Source of the DNA: Tractidigestivibacter sp050946515
GTDB taxonomy: Bacteria > Actinomycetota > Coriobacteriia > Coriobacteriales > Atopobiaceae
Assembly (NCBI RefSeq): GCF_050946515.1
Contig: NZ_JBMNUX010000021.1
Location: 1 to 22,438, forward strand
Reading direction: 5' to 3'
Length of the DNA stretch: 22,438 bases
The notes under the pieces are model-generated. The model did not search any database and was not told the DNA's origin. It saw only the letters and a program-made list of their open reading frames with translations. This document shows positions 21,770 to 22,438 of this stretch, in pieces (position 1 is the first letter of the stretch; each line of letters opens with the position of its first letter). The position numbers and the translations under genes were made by a program.

Positions 21770-22324
21770 ATGGACTACATCGCTCTGAGCAAGGAGGTCT
21801 CCTACGCGCTGCGCCATGCTCCCGAGAAGTACGGCCTTGTGCTGGACGAGCAGGGGTTTGTTCCCATAGATCAGCTGCTGTCGGCGCTCAACAAGGAGGG
21901 TCGCTACGGCCGTCCCGTGACGGAGGACGACTTGGCAGAGATGATTGCTCGCTCGGCCAAGGCGCGCCACGAGATGCGTGACGGGAAGATTCGCGCCCTG
22001 TATGGCCACTCCGCTTCGAAGCACGTGGTAAAGGAGCGCACAACCCCGCCGCCCACGCTCTATCACGGGACCGCGCGGCGTTTCCTCGACGCCATCATGG
22101 CTGAGGGGCTCAAGCCCATGTCGCGCCAGTACGTGCACCTCTCCGTGGACATAGAGACTGCCGTGAGCGTTGGCATGAGAAGGGACTCGCACCCGGTAGT
22201 GCTTGTTGTAGATGCGGCGACTGCCTCCCGTGATGGAATCAACTTTTATGTCGGCAACGACAAGGTGTGGCTTGCGGACCCCATCCCGGCACGGTATCTG
22301 TCAGTGCTAAGAAGGGGAAACTGA
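21770..22324 (+). CDS. kptA: RNA 2'-phosphotransferase (Tpt1/KptA family)
   Basis: The 184-residue protein transfers an internal RNA 2'-phosphate to NAD+, giving ADP-ribose 1'',2''-cyclic phosphate. Family motifs are in order: LSKEVSYALRHAPEKYGL (6-23, with Arg15/His16), IRALYGHS (74-81, His80), LYHGT (97-101, His99), then GLKPMSRQYVHLS (113-125, Arg119). YVGNDKVWLADPIPARYL (160-177) closes the fold. The length matches bacterial KptA. LY replaces the more usual xQ/NQ before GHS. The ATG is preceded by GAAGGGA. It is divergent from the PTS gene and upstream of a riboswitch-controlled gene. Its bacterial role is unclear, because bacteria generally lack the tRNA ligase route that makes 2'-phosphates. 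Confidence 0.93.
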   Translation: MDYIALSKEVSYALRHAPEKYGLVLDEQGFVPIDQLLSALNKEGRYGRPVTEDDLAEMIARSAKARHEMRDGKIRALYGHSASKHVVKERTTPPPTLYHGTARRFLDAIMAEGLKPMSRQYVHLSVDIETAVSVGMRRDSHPVVLVVDAATASRDGINFYVGNDKVWLADPIPARYLSVLRRGN

Positions 22325-22352
22325 AGCGACTCCCTCCACCCGCGCGCACTCG

Positions 22353-22361
22353 TGCTACACT
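22353..22361 (+). promoter_or_regulatory. Candidate extended -10 before the TPP riboswitch
   Basis: TG-C-TACACT (TACACT at 22356-22361) is an extended -10-like site placed about 12 bases before the riboswitch begins. No good -35 is seen. Confidence 0.4.
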
Positions 22362-22373
22362 CAACCACGTAAA

Positions 22374-22438
22374 ACGGGGAGCTGGGGAAAGCCTGGCTGA
22401 GAGGCGGCGCGCGCGTCGCGACCCGAAGACCTGATCCG
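22374..22438 (+). ncRNA. TPP riboswitch (THI element), cut by the window end
   Basis: The sequence shows the conserved blocks in order: ACGGGGAGC as the P1 start, GGCTGAGAGG (CTGAGA at 22397-22402) of the pyrimidine-sensing arm, and GACCCGAAGACCTGATCCG, with ACCTGATC at 22429-22436, of the closing side. A GC-rich variable stem lies between. The 3' strand of P1 and the regulated gene are outside the window; a thiamine biosynthesis or transport gene is expected on the forward strand. Confidence 0.9.

Overview
The window looks like chromosomal DNA from a high-G+C actinobacterium. A member of the Coriobacteriia (Olsenella/Atopobium-like) is my best guess. The reasons are GC-rich coding with strong Shine-Dalgarno sites and GTG starts, an AmaP/DUF2273/Asp23 cluster joined to MurT/GatD, a PTS sugar locus, and the start of a Cas9 of actinobacterial II-C character. 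The assignment is inferred from protein character, not from a search.

Layout. 1-3.2 kb: a short reverse ORF that looks frameshifted near its C-terminus, a YihY/BrkB membrane protein, and a divergent TetR regulator/SDR dehydrogenase pair with two inverted repeats between them. 3.2-4.15 kb: an AT-richer stretch without an intact gene. It holds the first ~30 codons of a cas9, cut off and joined to a degenerate CRISPR-like repeat, followed by short tandem repeats and hairpins. 4.16-8.17 kb: a tight forward operon amaP-like, DUF2273, Asp23/Gls24, murT, gatD, which physically joins an envelope-stress module to lipid II amidation. A ribokinase follows. 9.3-14 kb: a polytopic GT-C-like protein and two GT2 glycosyltransferases, probably for a surface glycan, convergent with a tyrosine phosphatase/MFS pair whose stop codon overlaps the last GT2 stop.

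16.1-16.5 kb: a non-coding block made of four copies of a 23-bp repeat arranged as a mirrored pair of pairs, directly downstream of a gene for a PD-(D/E)XK (DUF559-like) nuclease. 17.5-21.6 kb: a reverse-strand catabolic locus transcribed PTS EIIBC, then subtype-B tannase-like esterase, then RpiR regulator. Two matching 18-bp inverted repeats precede the PTS gene and are good operator candidates. 21.77-22.44 kb: kptA (RNA 2'-phosphotransferase) and the start of a TPP riboswitch cut by the window end.

Most genes are ordinary and well supported. The parts most worth a second look are the cas9/CRISPR scar, the mirrored repeat element beside the nuclease gene, and the EIIA-less PTS/tannase/RpiR locus with its twin operators.
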